A DNA stretch of 64,000 nucleotides from the NCBI GenBank assembly GCA_963971285.1, contig OZ020261.1:434001-498000 (forward strand). Reading direction: 5' to 3'. Numbering within the stretch: position 1 is the first letter of the stretch; each line of letters begins with the position of its first letter. Made by a program: the position numbers and the translations under genes. The notes below the pieces were generated by a model that was not told the origin of the DNA, did no database searches, and saw only the letters and a list, made by a program, of their open reading frames with translations. Origin of the DNA: Astropecten irregularis (lineage: Eukaryota; Echinodermata; Asteroidea; Paxillosida; Astropectinidae). Below, one piece after another: positions 42,046 through 54,819 of the stretch.

Positions 42046-42359
42046 GATAGTTGGTTTGGTGCATTTAACTACACATTGTACATGAACTTACAAATTCATA
42101 AGTAGGGCCTATAGTGTATGGTAATATGTACATATGTAAGTACATGGATAATTTTTGTACGGTACTACACACTACTACAGAATACTCTCAAAAAGCAGCC
42201 TTATGAATGAGTCCAAAATACGGTAGACAACAGTCTCATGCTTGTATGTGACGTGAAAAAAACCCTCAAACAGTCAAACTTTGTTGGAGTTGTTTACAAA
42301 TACAGGCTGAGTTGAACCCTTTTCCTATTCTGGAAACAATCAATACACTGTAACTTCTG

Positions 42360-42420
42360 CTATTGGTGTACATGTACATGTATGTACATGTACATTACTA
42401 CATTTACATGTACATTTGCT
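42360..42420. repeat. TACATG array
   Basis: Short irregular array of TACATG/CATGTA units. Many similar short arrays occur through the window (10470, 24460, 25385, 29240, 62440, 63700). Confidence 0.7.
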
Positions 42421-42835
42421 ACATGTACTTTAGCAAACTAGCACAAACGAGATCTTATCGCACCCCACACATTTTTTCACCCGGACAAAAACAAGAATGA
42501 TTGGGTCCTGCAGTGTACCTGGTATCTGTGGTTCTGCTTGAGAGAGTCAAACAGATTATCCATTGAGCCATGTACATGTACAATGTACATAGTAAATGGC
42601 AACAAAGCTGGACAATTTTTCAAGCAACCGTGTACCCAGATTGTACCAAGGAAGCGTTAAATTTATTCAGAATTTGTGTACCGGGTATGATACACCAGTT
42701 CCCACTAGTTATACATGGCTACACAAACCATGGTACAAAATCGTAATTGCAAAAAACAATCAGTTGAAAAAAAAATGTTTAAAGAATAGAAATGATTTTA
42801 AAAAGACAATGTTTAGAATTGAAAAGGGAAAAGGG

Positions 42836-42960
42836 GATTCGAACCCACGACCTCCTGCTTACTATCAGATGCCATCTGCACTAGTAGTAAGCTCAGCATA
42901 GTAAGCAGGAGGTGGTTCAATACTTCAAATCCCACCTGAGCCAGTGCTCAATTTGTTCAT
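42836..42960. mobile_element. Palindromic tRNA-like element
   Basis: ggattcgaacccacgacctcc resembles a reversed tRNA B box. It is followed by a perfect 15-bp inverted pair cctcctgcttactat (42850s) and atagtaagcaggagg (ending 42913), then a degenerate forward B-box-like part. Similar in plan to the inverted-dimer SINEs but a different sequence. Confidence 0.45.
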
Positions 42961-43479
42961 ACACTCAAAAGGCACTTTTATAGTGAAGTGCTAAATGTAC
43001 ATACCGGTATACACATACTGTACATGTATGTCGTTGAAGGGCAATAAATTGTTTGCATTATTCTATCTCCTTGAGGAATAAATCTATCTTTTTTTATGAA
43101 TACATTAAAATCAGGCATGCAACTTTTCCTTGGATCAGCTTATTTCCTCTTTTTTCACTTCAATTTTATGCCATTGAAAATAGAAAAACACTGCACAAAA
43201 TCTTGTAAAGATTGGAATTTCCTCGTTTTTTGTTAAATCCGAGTTGCATGCCTCATAAATGTATGTGTGTACAATGTTGGCCATTGTTAGCTGACTTCTG
43301 TCTCAAAACTCAATGGGCAACTTTTTCCATTAATTCCATCCGTTTTGCTATCTTTCCGTTTCATAAAAAAAAACACTGGTGGGCCTTATGTACTATACAG
43401 TGTACATGAACACACTATAAATACATTAACACATTAGAACAGACAGGATACCATGCATGGGCCATTTCCTATGATTCAA

Positions 43480-43945
43480 CACACCATACATGTACATGGA
43501 CACACAATACAGAAAAATATTCCCTGTCACAAGTGTCAGGAAACAGGCCACCCTGCTCGGTACTCGTCCATGGGGACCAGCTTTTTTTCAACACACATCC
43601 GAGATGTACACGTGCTGTATTGTACAGTTACATGTACACGTACATTATGTACATGTACAGTTTACATTTACAGTATGTACATGTACATGTACTTTTATGC
43701 ATACATGTACGTGTTGAACATGAAGTACAACAACCACGACAATGTACATGTAGGCCTATAGTTTAACGTTATATGTACCGCACATGCACATGTGTACACA
43801 TGTAGTGTACATTATGTACATGTACATGTACAGTGTACGTAACATGTACACTGTACATGTACATGTAGGTGTACATGTACTGTAGATCCTGTGTGTACTT
43901 GCATTGACATGTTTACGTGTATAATTTGCACAACACACACACATG
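43480..43945. repeat. Dense TACATG low-complexity tract
   Basis: About 465 bp dominated by TACATG, TGTACA and GTACAC words, self-complementary as a whole. Frames in it code Cys/Thr/Tyr/Met-rich peptides (for example CTCTCTFMHTCTC) on both strands and are products of the repeat. Confidence 0.8.
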
Positions 43946-44754
43946 TACATGTATGTCTGTGATGGCAATAATCAGATTAGCTTGTACAGTAGTATGGTGA
44001 TGGCTATCATTGATGTCACAGTTACTGGAGTGTCACAGTGCGTAATCTGAAGTTCCTGTGACAGTTACGCATTAATGCACTGTACTATTAAGATGGTTAG
44101 GTGCGCAATTACGGTACATTGCACTGTGATTCATTGGCACTCAATGACCATGCTAAATTCTTGACGGCCTGTAAATTACATATTTGTACATTGTTATGTC
44201 ATGCTACAGGCCTGGTTGTGGCTGTTGTTTTGCGAATCAAATCCAGTTTACAATTTATTATCAGGTACACAATAAATAAAGAGTGCATTAAATCCTGTTA
44301 ACACACCAACTCTGAGTCAGAGGCTCTTTTCATAATCTTGACTTTCATAATCTTGCTCAGAACCCAATTTCATGGAATCTGCTACCGTAAGCAAAGATTT
44401 TTTGCTTACGATAGCATACTTATTTTTGATAGCATGAGAGTTTTCTTTCTCGCTACGCTTAGCAACTTGGACTTTCTGCAGAATGCACATGACAGCATGT
44501 TAGCAGAAAATAATCAAGGTTAACCTAGAAATTCTTAACCTTGTAACATTCGGCAACATGAAACATTTCAAAAGCCACATGTACACAAATACATCCACGG
44601 ACACATCTTACAAACATACATGTACACGTACACGTACTGTGCATTCACAATGTGAATTCATGTGATTTTGTATTTGATGTGTATAAATCATTTATTGTGG
44701 GACATTTGATAACATGGAAAGCACCCCTGGACATGGTGTACAAAGAAAATACGC
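43946..44754. other. Stretch without a gene
   Basis: No exon seen. 44325-44530 holds short inverted motifs (gcaaagattttttgcttac; aaggttaacctagaaattct with taacctt), a probable decayed MITE related to the 'ggccaatttcat' group. Confidence 0.4.
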
Positions 44755-44980
44755 AAATTTATACGTAACTCAAATTTTCTTCTAAAACATAAAGAATGGT
44801 TTTGATCTTACCCTGAGATCAAAACTGTTTTTGGACTTTGTTTCTGGATAAATACACCATTTCAGGTGGAAATATTTTAACGGTACATGTATGTTTCTAC
44901 CAGCTTACCCTGAAAGTTATACGTAAATTATCTGTGAACATAATTCTGTTTGGGTATGTTACCAATTCTGTACTGTACCT
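44755..44980. mobile_element. TTAA-site MITE copy 5 (left part missing)
   Basis: gatcttaccctgagatc core, gataaatacaccatttcagg, then right end ctgtacct followed by TTAA (44981-44984). The left half is absent. Confidence 0.6.
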
Positions 44981-44984
44981 TTAA

Positions 44985-47158
44985 ATGTACGTGTGTACTA
45001 TACTGGAACTTTAGGGCAATATAGGGCCTACCTACTCAGCTCCAAAAGTGGAATAAAAAACTTGAAAGAGAAGAGGGCACAGTGGAACAATTGAGGTTTG
45101 ACCGGTTCTCAGATCACACAGGAAAAGGATGTGGGAATCGTGCTCTGAGTACAGTCCCGTACTTTACATACACTGCATTGCATGGCAGCAAGGCAGTATC
45201 CTGTTGCACGCCAGAGGGTACGTGCACATTCAATGCATAGCGTCTGCATTGAACCTAGGGATTACACATTGCCCCATGGGGGCTCGGTCTTAAACACGTT
45301 GGTACAACACTTTCGCCTGGCGTTCTTCATCAGACTGTCAGGCAGCTGGGAGGATTGTCTGCGAACTGAGTGATCAGCGCCATTGGAGAGTTCTATAGCG
45401 AATAACGTACACTGTACATGTATGTATAAAGATCAACACAGTTGCGAGTACCGTAAATCATTGTGGAATACAAAGTGAGCATCGTGTTAATACTAGAAGA
45501 ACTTCGGGATTACATATGTAGCAGTAAGTTTATTACGGAAAATCATGGTTGGACAAAATTTCAAGACCAAACTTTCAACGAAACTTGTCTACTGTACATG
45601 TATACAGTAGTTGGCTTCAATTTACACGTTGTCTGGAGCTGCGTATAGCCTACCCTACAGGGTACCGTCATGTTTATCAATTCACTAGTGCCTTTGTGAG
45701 TATTGGTAGTGTATGGCTGGGCACCAGTGAAAAATGGGATCAACTGGAGTCGTTTCTTATTTTATCTGTGAGCATTGCAGGTTCAGATGGCTGCAGACCA
45801 TTGGTCGGCAAATTGTAACAGTGCTGGTGTAACTTGCCCTTTATAGTAGCAATAGGGGTAGTTGAGCTGGTTTTCCAATTATTGTGTCTGTCTGTTGAAT
45901 GGTGGCAGGGTACCAGTGTAGCAGGGAACTGTTCGCAGTGTCCATACAGTACATGCAAAGCCTTGTAAACCATAATGCCAATCCTGGCTAAATGTTTTAT
46001 GCAGTTAGAGACTAAAATTTGAGATTATAGTCTTTCTGTCTCTGTCTTTATCTTTTGTCTTTCTGTTGAGTGGAAGTCAGGCTCCTTATTTTGTATCATG
46101 AGGAGGTTGTGGGCAGTAGAGCTTTGCGCTCTTGACGTCACATTCAGAAGTTTGGACAAACAAGTCGCACGTTGCCCTATCATAAACTTTGTGATATTTG
46201 TCCGAAAATCCGGGTAACTATAGCTGTCGATAGAAAGGATGTACAGCTGGTAAATATACAGTTTTAAATGCACTTTTATTTGCTAAAAAAGTGAAACAGA
46301 GTTTTTTTCAGCCTGAAGCAGAATTCTGGATTTTTCAAAATGGAATTTGCCCTTTTCTGAAACTGAAAATCATTGGCCCTATATTCAGTTTGCTGTGTGT
46401 GTACAACTGTACATGAGCTACACTGAAATGACAGATTCTAGCTTCCCATTCCTCATTATTTACACGCTCAAGCGATATCAAATGACATGTTTGGATGGGT
46501 GTTGGGTACAGATGTTTAGACCCTATACTTCTTTTTCAGAAGGAAGAAAGGATTTTTCTCCATTGTGTTTGGCTTTTCTTTCCCTCCCTTTCGGGTTCTA
46601 TTGTAAAGTCCTGCCAATGGGAGTGGGTCATGTAACAGCCATACCCTGAAGGGACCACCAATTGGCCCCTTTGTGTCCTCCTATAAAGGTGAATAGGGCG
46701 TTGAAAATTTGACATCCAAATGGCATGTATCACTTACTTTATTCTTTTGGGTCTTTCTTAAATTCCCTTTAACCGGTAACCATTATTAACTGGCTTGTTT
46801 GTCACTTACAGCCGGTAGTTTGTCACCAGGGGTAGGATTTGGGAAAGTTTTTGACGTGCATGGGAAAGTGAGCGTAGATGTTAGCCACTGGATTGCAAAA
46901 AAAAACAACTTTATTTTATAGTCACTGCTGAATAAATGCAGTTTTATTCTTGAATTGGGAAAAATGCCCTTCTGGCAATAACTAGTGGGTATTTTAGTTA
47001 TATTTTTCATAAATTTGTGGAATTGATTTCTTAAAGAGGATGTTCAACACTCAACAAACCTCGCTTTATTTGCTAGAACTATCCTTAAATTTATACTTGA
47101 TATGAGTACAAATATTTATCCCACACTGAACACAGAAAGAGAGTCTTTTTTTCTCTCA
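44985..47158. other. Stretch without a recognised gene
   Basis: Mostly low-copy AT-rich sequence. Frames up to about 100 codons on either strand have no recognisable domain or conserved-looking composition. No repeat ends could be defined. Confidence 0.4.
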
Positions 47159-47351
47159 GCCCGCAAGCTCTCCAAAATTAAAATTTTCTGAATGTCGTCA
47201 ATGGGGACACCAGACAAATCTGTGTGATTTTGTGACGTCAGATATGGGAGCCTTTCCAATACATGTACATGTACGTCACAAAGTCACACAGATTTGTCTG
47301 CTGCCCTCATTGACAAAATTAAGAGAATCTGAATTTTGGGGAGCGTGCGGG
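47159..47351. repeat. Long hairpin with about 80-bp arms
   Basis: The left arm cccgcaagctctccaaaatt through gacaaatctgtgtgattttg pairs with caaagtcacacagatttgtc through gggagcgtgcggg. About 32 bp, including a TACATG run, separate the arms. Either a fold-back MITE or a transcribable hairpin. Confidence 0.65.
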
Positions 47352-47390
47352 TTGAGCATGTCGAGAGAAAAATCATAATAATCAAACAAG

Positions 47391-47484
47391 AGAATCTTCT
47401 TCCAAACTGCAGCCAATAGCCTGATACCCGTTATTTAAGAATGGATTCACGAAATGGAGCCTGAGCCTCCATTTCGTAAACCCC
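47391..47484. mobile_element. 'ggctcaggctc' MITE, 3' fragment
   Basis: agagaatcttcttccaaact, gcagccaatagcc, then gattcacgaaatggagcctg and agcctccatttcgtaa. Matches the right half of the family and shows the uninterrupted target (ccgttatttaagaatgg) for the SINE at 11754. Confidence 0.6.
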
Positions 47485-47727
47485 AGATAGATCAGTGCCA
47501 ATTAGAAAACAAACAAAAATGACCGACACCAGGATCTAGGAAAAAAAATAGAGAACTGATGTTTTCTCGCGGCTTGTATGTGACCTCAACTCGGCATTGT
47601 CTTGTCACATCAGGAAATGACATGTCATCCTTTGTTTTTTGGACTTGCTTCCCACTTTTTGTCTGTGCGTGCTGGATTTCAGACAAGGTCAAAGGTCATC
47701 ACCTGTAAAACTGGTACTGTGCCAAAA

Positions 47728-48010
47728 ACGTGTGGAAGTTCACTGGGACCCGATTACATACATGTAGAGCAATGCTGTAAACATGATAAACCAGCAAACT
47801 TGCTAAGCACATTACTTTTCAGTGTGGAAGTTAACTGCATGGGACCCGATTTTTTTACAGCAATGCTGTGATAGACCAACAAACTTGCTTAGCACAAGTG
47901 TCCAGTGTGGACAATCACTGGGACCTGTTTACATAAATTACAGCAATGCTATAAACATGATAACCCAGCAAACTTGCTTAGCACTTCCAGTGTTCACAAG
48001 TTCACAGGGA
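47728..48010 (+). repeat. Tandem repeat of about 90 bp, three copies
   Basis: Each unit has cagtgtggaagttcactggg acc, gcaatgctgtaaacatgata and ccagcaaacttgcttagcac. A partial fourth piece occurs at 48205-48232. No coding frame continues across units. Confidence 0.7.
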
Positions 48011-48994
48011 TCCGGGGGTTAATTTCATTGAATTTGTAATGTAGCCTATTTTTGTGCTTACGGGCACTGCTACGTGTGAAATCTGTTTCATATAATCCGT
48101 ATTAAGCAAGACTTTGTTAGCGAAGAATTTCTAGGGTAACCGTGTTTATTTTCTGCTAACGCGGTTTCATGCATTCTATACACATCTATAGCAATGGTAT
48201 TTCATGATAAACCAGCAAACTTGCTTAGCACAGAATTGGAGCCAAAATGTATCTCTAGAGGTATTTTCACTCTATCAAAACTCACTGAGTTGTACAAGGG
48301 TCTGACCCATGTACATGTACAATGTGGATGTAAAGTGATTGCCTTATTCACTATGTGTGGACGCAGAGCATGATCAACCCGTGTTGAAATTTTGAAGAGT
48401 TTATACGTGGTGGACTTTCCCACAGTATCCAAACGAACACATGTAGTACACATATTTATAAACGTATTAGTCATTTTCAGTTTTTAAACACACCATCTGC
48501 AATTCGCTGTCACTTTTTATGTCTTTGACAAGTTTTTGGTTTCAGGCAGATTTAGATCAGATTTCTTTCAGTGCTATTGCATTCTTTAATTTCCATTTGC
48601 CCATGGTTGAATGTATGCTGTGTGTAAAAAAAAAGGTTTTTGAATGAAATAACAAAACCACACACAGTTTCTTAAAAAAGAATGTGAAAAGACTTTTAAA
48701 GTGAAACTGCAAGTTACTTAAACCACATTAGCACAAAAAGTAAAATAATTGCCCACAAACTGACAGTACATGTACGTATACAGTGTATGTACACACATGT
48801 ATACAGTATGTGGTTCAGGTTAATAGGGCAAGAGTACAAGTGCCATTTTATGCTGGCATTTTGATCCATTTTGATCAATTTTGTTCCTAGCAGGATCTTT
48901 CTCAAAGGCTAAATCAATTCTTTATGAACTTACAGTATATCATTTTAAGGATTTCTGACTGTCAACTTAAAGTCAACAACCTTACAGTTTATAA

Positions 48995-49378
48995 AATGTC
49001 CAAACAAAATGTTTCAATACTGAAAAGATCTAGATCTAGAACAAAACTGTTTTGGTCAATTGGTTTAACTCTTTTCTGGATAAGTATAGGCCTACAGCAT
49101 TTCAGGCAGAAACATTTTAACAGTATAATGTTTAGACTACCATCACTATCTTTAAAGCGCTCCTGTAATTGCCGATTGTGTCGCTGTTGGATGTGGTGAA
49201 TAAATATACACCGGTACTGTAAATATAAAATAAAATACCCTGTAAGTTATACCTGTAGGTACATGTATGTAAATCTGATCTGTGAAGATTTCTGTTTCAG
49301 TATGCTACCAAAGTACATGTATGATATAATTATGTAGTACATCACATCACTGTACATAATGTACACATGTACATACCT
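48995..49378. mobile_element. TTAA-site MITE copy 6, interrupted
   Basis: ctggataagtataggcctac, cagcatttcaggcagaaaca and ttctgtttcagtatgctacc are family landmarks. The right end tacct precedes TTAA at 49379-49382. About 65 bp of foreign sequence around 49150-49215 interrupt it. Confidence 0.55.
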
Positions 49379-50336
49379 TTAAATTAAATTTGAGGCTTAC
49401 GAGGGAAACTGTCTAAAATTTGGTCCCAGAAATGGTGGAATGACTTCAAGAATGCACCTGAAAAGTGAAAGATAAATTTGTCTCAAAGCGTGGCCCAGTT
49501 TGGTGAAACTGGAACAGTCCACATTATGCGGTACATTTTTGGGGGTAATTGATTAAATGGCCGTTCTTGGAACTTAAAAGCAAAGTTTTCAAACGACCAG
49601 TCATATGTTTGCTCAGAAATCCGACACATGTATTGTTTGTTGGGCTTAAACGCCCTATGAGGCACTTATAACCCATGCTGCACCAGACCATACCCCCTTC
49701 TGAACCACACGCACACACAAATATATACACCCACCGGGCCTAGACGTGGCTGCCCAAAGTTCAACACCATTCATTCAATTCATTCATAATGTAAATTGTA
49801 TCGGAGATTTTCATATCAATTGATGGAAAAAATCCGTCTGCCCTGCACTGAACCTGTCAGTTCAATGTGTGAACTCCGAGCTCGGCAATGTTTTCATGTT
49901 TGTACTAGAGAAATTCTTCAAAGTCAGTGTTAACATTCCTGGGATTTGTGCCGTACTACCAATCTGTTCAAAGTCCTAGCTACTTGTGCCGTTTTTGAAG
50001 TGCGCTGATTGAATAGCTGATCGTGGACTATTGGATCTTTCGTCAGACGTTTGGTTTATTTTTGGTGTGAGTAACTTGTGTGCTGTACGTTTCTGATGGT
50101 CTCTGTGAAAATCAGTTGCATGTCGGATAAGAAATGCATCAATACAATCAGAAGTATTAAGTCTGTACATCGTTGTTGTTGGTTATACCACAACTCTACA
50201 TGTTGGAGGTCTTTAGCATGCTGTGTTTTGACAAAGACCATGTTTGAACTTCAAGATTGTTCGCCTGTTTGTCTGTTTATTTGTTTGATGTGCCGTCAAC
50301 TTGTGAATAGAAGGTCGTACACTGTAGTGTGGCGTA

Positions 50337-50695
50337 AGGTAATTTCATACTTTGGTTATAAATTGTCTTGAAATGAAAATTGTCAAAGAAATGCAGATTA
50401 ATGGGCGAAAATATCAAGAAAGATACTGTAACAGTCATCTGTGAAACTTTCAGTCCCATACGGTGCCCACTTGTTGGGAAAACAGTGAAAAACGCTCACT
50501 GTATTTTCAAATGTATTCACAGCCTGAGTTTTTATCTCACTGAGATAAAAATAGTTTTTAGTCTCTTTTCTGGATAAATACATAAATTTCAGGCAGAAAA
50601 GTTTGAACAGTACAATTCTTCTATCACCATCTTTTTACTTTAAGTTAAACTGTGATGATTTCTGTTTTGGTATGCTACCAAAGTATAAAGTACCT
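50337..50695. mobile_element. TTAA-site MITE copy 7
   Basis: Left aggtaatttcatactttggt, then family interior catacggtgcccacttgttg and gataaatacataaatttcag. Right end aagtataaagtacct before TTAA (50696-50699). Confidence 0.65.
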
Positions 50696-51118
50696 TTAAT
50701 AAGAGAACAGGTGAGGATTTGTAGGCGTAAATTTGTAGGTGAGGATTTTTTTTAGGATTAGATGAAGATCTCTTCTCTTCTGAAGTTGTGTCTTTGCATT
50801 GTAAGGCTTCAGGGTTTAGGGCAGGGTTTGAAAACAGGATGCCAAATTTTTAGCTAACAAGGTATTGTACAATCAATGTACGTACATTGAATGCAGTGCC
50901 TTCACGTGCACATTGCAGGTAGACAAGGTGTTACGTAGATGCTCAGACACCTTCTGGCTGAAACCTTGTCACTCATCATTAAAATGGAAAGAAAGTTGCA
51001 CAACTGAAAAAGTTACATGTTTACGGTCGGCTGCTACTTGTGTACGTGGAAAGTGTATGCTTGTTTTGTTACGAGCACGGATGCACATTTATTATTTTAT
51101 GGTAAATAATCTTTTACT

Positions 51119-51605
51119 GGGGCCAATTTGATAGAGCTGCAAAATTTCCTTCAGCATGAAAAGTCTTCCTTGATCAAAAAGGATTACCAACCAAATTTGC
51201 ATATGTGATGTTTACTGCTTTTGACTAGTGTACAGTATTTGACCATTGTTTGCTGGGCATAATATTCACAAGGAGTTTTGCCTTTAATACTGACTTTGAT
51301 TATTAAGGTTTTTTGGTGCATGGGTAACCTTACCCAGAAAAAAAGCCAGTGCACTGCCACAAACTCCAACACTTGTTTCTACAGGTCTCATGCCTTACTT
51401 CCCCAAACCTGGCAGAATAAAACAGTGTACTCCTGGACCTTTGGTACTAATCAAACAAAGCCAACAACAGGTCCTTACTGTTTGGTACCAAACCAGCCAC
51501 AACTCAACAGAACTACTTGTGGGAGTTTGAGGGGTCTGGGGCTGTTAGGGTTTTAAACATGTTAAAAGCAAATGTTGGTGCTTAAGCAGCTATGAAATGG
51601 GCCCC
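51119..51605. mobile_element. 'gggccaatttcatagagctg' MITE with a 240-bp insert
   Basis: Left ggggccaatttgatagagct, right taagcagctatgaaatgggc. The matching uninterrupted relative is 59270-59515. The extra segment, about 51316-51555, has its own short inverted motifs (cccacaaactccaac / gtgggagtttgagg family). Confidence 0.6.
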
Positions 51606-53340
51606 TGGTCTCTGTAACTTAGTATTTTTGGCAAAGTCATTTGAGCATGAAGCTCAATTTTCCCATTGAGTGTAATCAATACACTGGCTATGTACAGTAC
51701 AACAAAAGACTATCCTAATAGTTTTGCCCAGATCCAGTCGCTCTTTGGAAAACTCTATCTACTTGAATGGTTCTCTCAATTGTCCATCCTATACTTCCCC
51801 TTAAGAAATTGCCAGATTCCATATTAATTTCATCAGAGCATGTCCTTAGTTCCCATTTAGTGGTGTTTGCATTGTTGAAGGTGAGTTTTCATTTCAAAAT
51901 GGAAAGGAACCTCCAAACAGTTTTTAGAGTTTGCAAAGTTTTGTCCTGAATTTGTTTTAACCACATAGGATTTGGCCCTTTTGTTTTGGAAACGAGATTC
52001 TCATATTGCGTGTTGCTTTAGACTGTACATGTACATAAAGCCGGAAAGGCTAATGTGTCAAATGTTCTTGGGTTTCAACAGACTGCAAGGGAGAATTTAG
52101 TTCCCCTGAGTGTCATTGGTAGACAAGGTTCATCAGGATAGTTCGCTTCCGACTCTGTGGAACTTGAAAGAGTATCTCACCTGAGAATTTGTGCAGCTTT
52201 CCGTCCATTGTCTTGGGTCCAATTTATAACTGTAAGCGAAAACTCACTTACAGTTCAACATTTGAAGTTAATGTAAGAGTGTAAATGAACATTACATAAA
52301 TTCAGTGCTTTGTGGGACTATTACAAAACATGTTAGCCTGCTTCAAATAATTTCATGTTGTAGCTATGGACAGTGTGGTAATGTAAATGGTGGATGTGCA
52401 TTATAGGCCAGATAAGTCAGGATATCAGACATTGGTTAAAGTTTGCGCCCATCATGTCCATATTAAAAGACTCATTCTTCCTGAGCCAACTCAGAAGAGC
52501 TACTAAGCTGGAAGCTTGCTCAGCAATTAAGTGTATGCTTAGCATAGCAACACAAACTGAGAACCAGTCACAGACAATTATATACGTGAATTACATGTAC
52601 GTGACATTTTGGTTGGTAACCAGTTTACTATATCAAGCTCAACTTGTTTAAATTGCTTAATAGCCAGTTTGTGTCTTAGCAGATTTGGAAGTGCAGCCCT
52701 GTGAAAGTGGATCCTAGGTCATTGTGCTGTTTTGTTTGAGTTCAAATGTGCATTTATTTTGATCCAGGCAGTCGCTACATCCTGTTTAGCATTCTGTTCC
52801 GCCCAATGCCACAGGGACTGAAGTAGTTTCATACCTGGTCACCAGTAGATCATGGAAACTTGTCTATCATGAGTTGTCAACCCTGAGTTCAGACCCTCAG
52901 TTGTTCACCTAGAGTCCTACATAGGGTTTGCAAGGGTGTGGCCTGTCCAAACCGGAATAATTAAGGATCCAAGCGACAGCGGTCAGTGTGTGTCATCTCT
53001 TTACAACAGGACAGACACTTGTGAGATTGAATCACCAAGGTTACTACAGGTTTTGGAGGCACACAGTGAGAGAGGAAGACTAGGGTGCCCTCCTGACCGA
53101 TTTGGTTTAGGCTAAGACAGGCCGCTCAGTTTAGTTCCACCGAGGAACCTGGAACTTAATTGGTCAGCTGCCCAAGGTTTCTTAATTGATCAGTGTTTGT
53201 TTTAAATCCCAGCGCTTGTGTGATGACATGCCTACAGATGTGACAGTGAATATGCGTCTACATTGTATTAGATAGTGATACCTGGATCTAACGACACCAG
53301 GAAGTGTTATGAGTTAAGCTAAGCCCTCGTATCACCTGTG
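51606..53340. other. Low-repeat stretch upstream of exon C
   Basis: No coding exon seen. 52700-53340 is more GC-rich and non-repetitive and may contain the promoter and leader for the exon ending at 53741. A possible donor TTGAAG|GTGAGT at 51879 has no supporting frame. Confidence 0.35.
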
Positions 53341-53741
53341 TAAGCTCCAAAGCCTGGTCTTTGCTCGGATTTTCTCCCTTGCTCGTCTTGACGTATTCCT
53401 CAGTAGCAAAACTAACAGGACGCCGAGGAAATGCTCATCAAGCGCATTCCGTAATTGGATTAGGCGTGGACGTCCACCAGAGTGACACACAAAACGTTGA
53501 CCATCGGCATCAGGACCTGAAGACAGTCTTGTTTATCAGGAGAGGTACAAAGACAGCGTCTATACTGGCAGCCGCCGCTGGTCAATTTGACCAGGGGCTG
53601 CTGGTCTAAGTGACAAACAGTCCCAAGAATTCCTGTTTTGAATTCTATCGCTGGAATCTGAACAATGGTGGACGTGGTGGCTGTGGTGACTCGAAGGCGC
53701 TGGACATGGTCCAGCAACCTCTATGAAGGATATCAATACAG
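53341..53741 (+). CDS. Alternative first coding exon C
   Basis: ATG 53665 (context ACAATGG) opens 25 codons MVDVVAVVTRRRWTWSSNLY EGYQY, then AG before consensus donor ACAG|GTAAGAG: phase 2, as in exons A, B and D. An in-frame TGA lies two codons upstream of the ATG, so translation starts here if it is a first exon. The coding part is 53665-53741; the leader start (about 53341) is a guess. The basic, Trp-containing peptide is not recognised. Confidence 0.6.
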
Positions 53742-53998
53742 GTAAGAGCGCCCTCTCTTGTTGTTGATCCAGTGCTGGCAGTCAAGGAGTCGGTACCTTA
53801 GCAAATGTGTCGTAATGGCAAACAAGTGTTAGATTCCAATGTATGGTGATCCATATGATCGTAAGGCTTTGGGTTTGTGCAGTACCGCATACATATGCCA
53901 TACACGTTGTTTACATACATGTACTGTGTGATATTTGGACAAAGTACATAATTATTGTACAGTACTTGTATGTATTTTTATTTTGTACTTGCCATCCA

Positions 53999-54141
53999 GG
54001 GGTCAATTTCACCAAACTCGTTGTACGTTCTGACTATCAATCGTAAGACTTGAAATGCATTGCAGCCCTACGTAGGATAATATGGATTATCCTTTATAAC
54101 TTGAGTTACGATCAATCGTAGGACTTTGTGTAACTGACCCC
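53999..54141. mobile_element. Small MITE, 'gtcaatttcaccaaactc' family
   Basis: Ends ggggtcaatttcaccaaact and ttgtgtaactgacccc are inverted. The interior has paired caatcgtaagact and caatcgtaggact. 143 bp; compare 6344-6481 and 62264-62419. Confidence 0.7.
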
Positions 54142-54577
54142 TGGTATTGTTTTTCATGATGAATACCGTAATCTTCATACTTGTGCACAGAATTTCTGTT
54201 TGTAAAATGTGTAGGGCCTATACGGTATTCCTACATGTACACGTGCGGTTCTCAAGCATATTGACAAGCACTTCATGTTATTCACGTACAGTGTACAGTA
54301 CACAGTACGTACAATTTGTACATTATGCCTTCCTCTTATCGAATGATACATTGTAATTCATCAGCTTCTCAGATTTCACGTTTTTTCCCTGGAGCAATTT
54401 TTCCCCATCCCAAGGATCAAGTTACCACTTCTGATATTATTGCAATAAATGCCCATATTAAGCAAGATGCTGTATAGTATGGCTTGGACATTTCTGACAC
54501 ATGCTATAACCTTACCTATAGATGGGCTGTGATATCAGTTTGGACATATTGAAGCTTTTAAGACATCAACATGCTCT

Positions 54578-54819
54578 GGGGCCAATTTCATAGAGCTGCT
54601 TAGCACCACAAATTGCTTATAGCACAAAAACGGCTTGCCCAATAAAACAAACCACCATTGAAAATTCGATTTGATATGCATGGTCAGCGAACAACAGCCA
54701 AAGAGCAATTGCAAGTGATACACAACACATGGGAATTTGATTGTTAATCCTATTAAAATTAAGACAGAAATGTCATGCTTAGCACATTTTTGTGCTAAGC
54801 AGCTCTATGAAATTGGCCC
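54578..54819. mobile_element. 'gggccaatttcatagagctg' MITE, best-preserved copy
   Basis: 28-bp perfect inverted ends: gggccaatttcatagagctg plus cttagcac at the left and its complement at the right. 242 bp, non-coding. No clear target duplication. Confidence 0.8.

Noticed and set aside
43453-43761. Overlapping frames of 75-102 codons in all frames
   Set aside because: Products of the TACATG tract; Cys/Thr/Tyr/Met-rich nonsense on both strands.
50322-50345. Donor-like AAG|GTAATTTC after an ATG frame
   Set aside because: The GTAAGGTAATTT is the degenerate left end of the TTAA-site MITE, and the frame gives the wrong phase.
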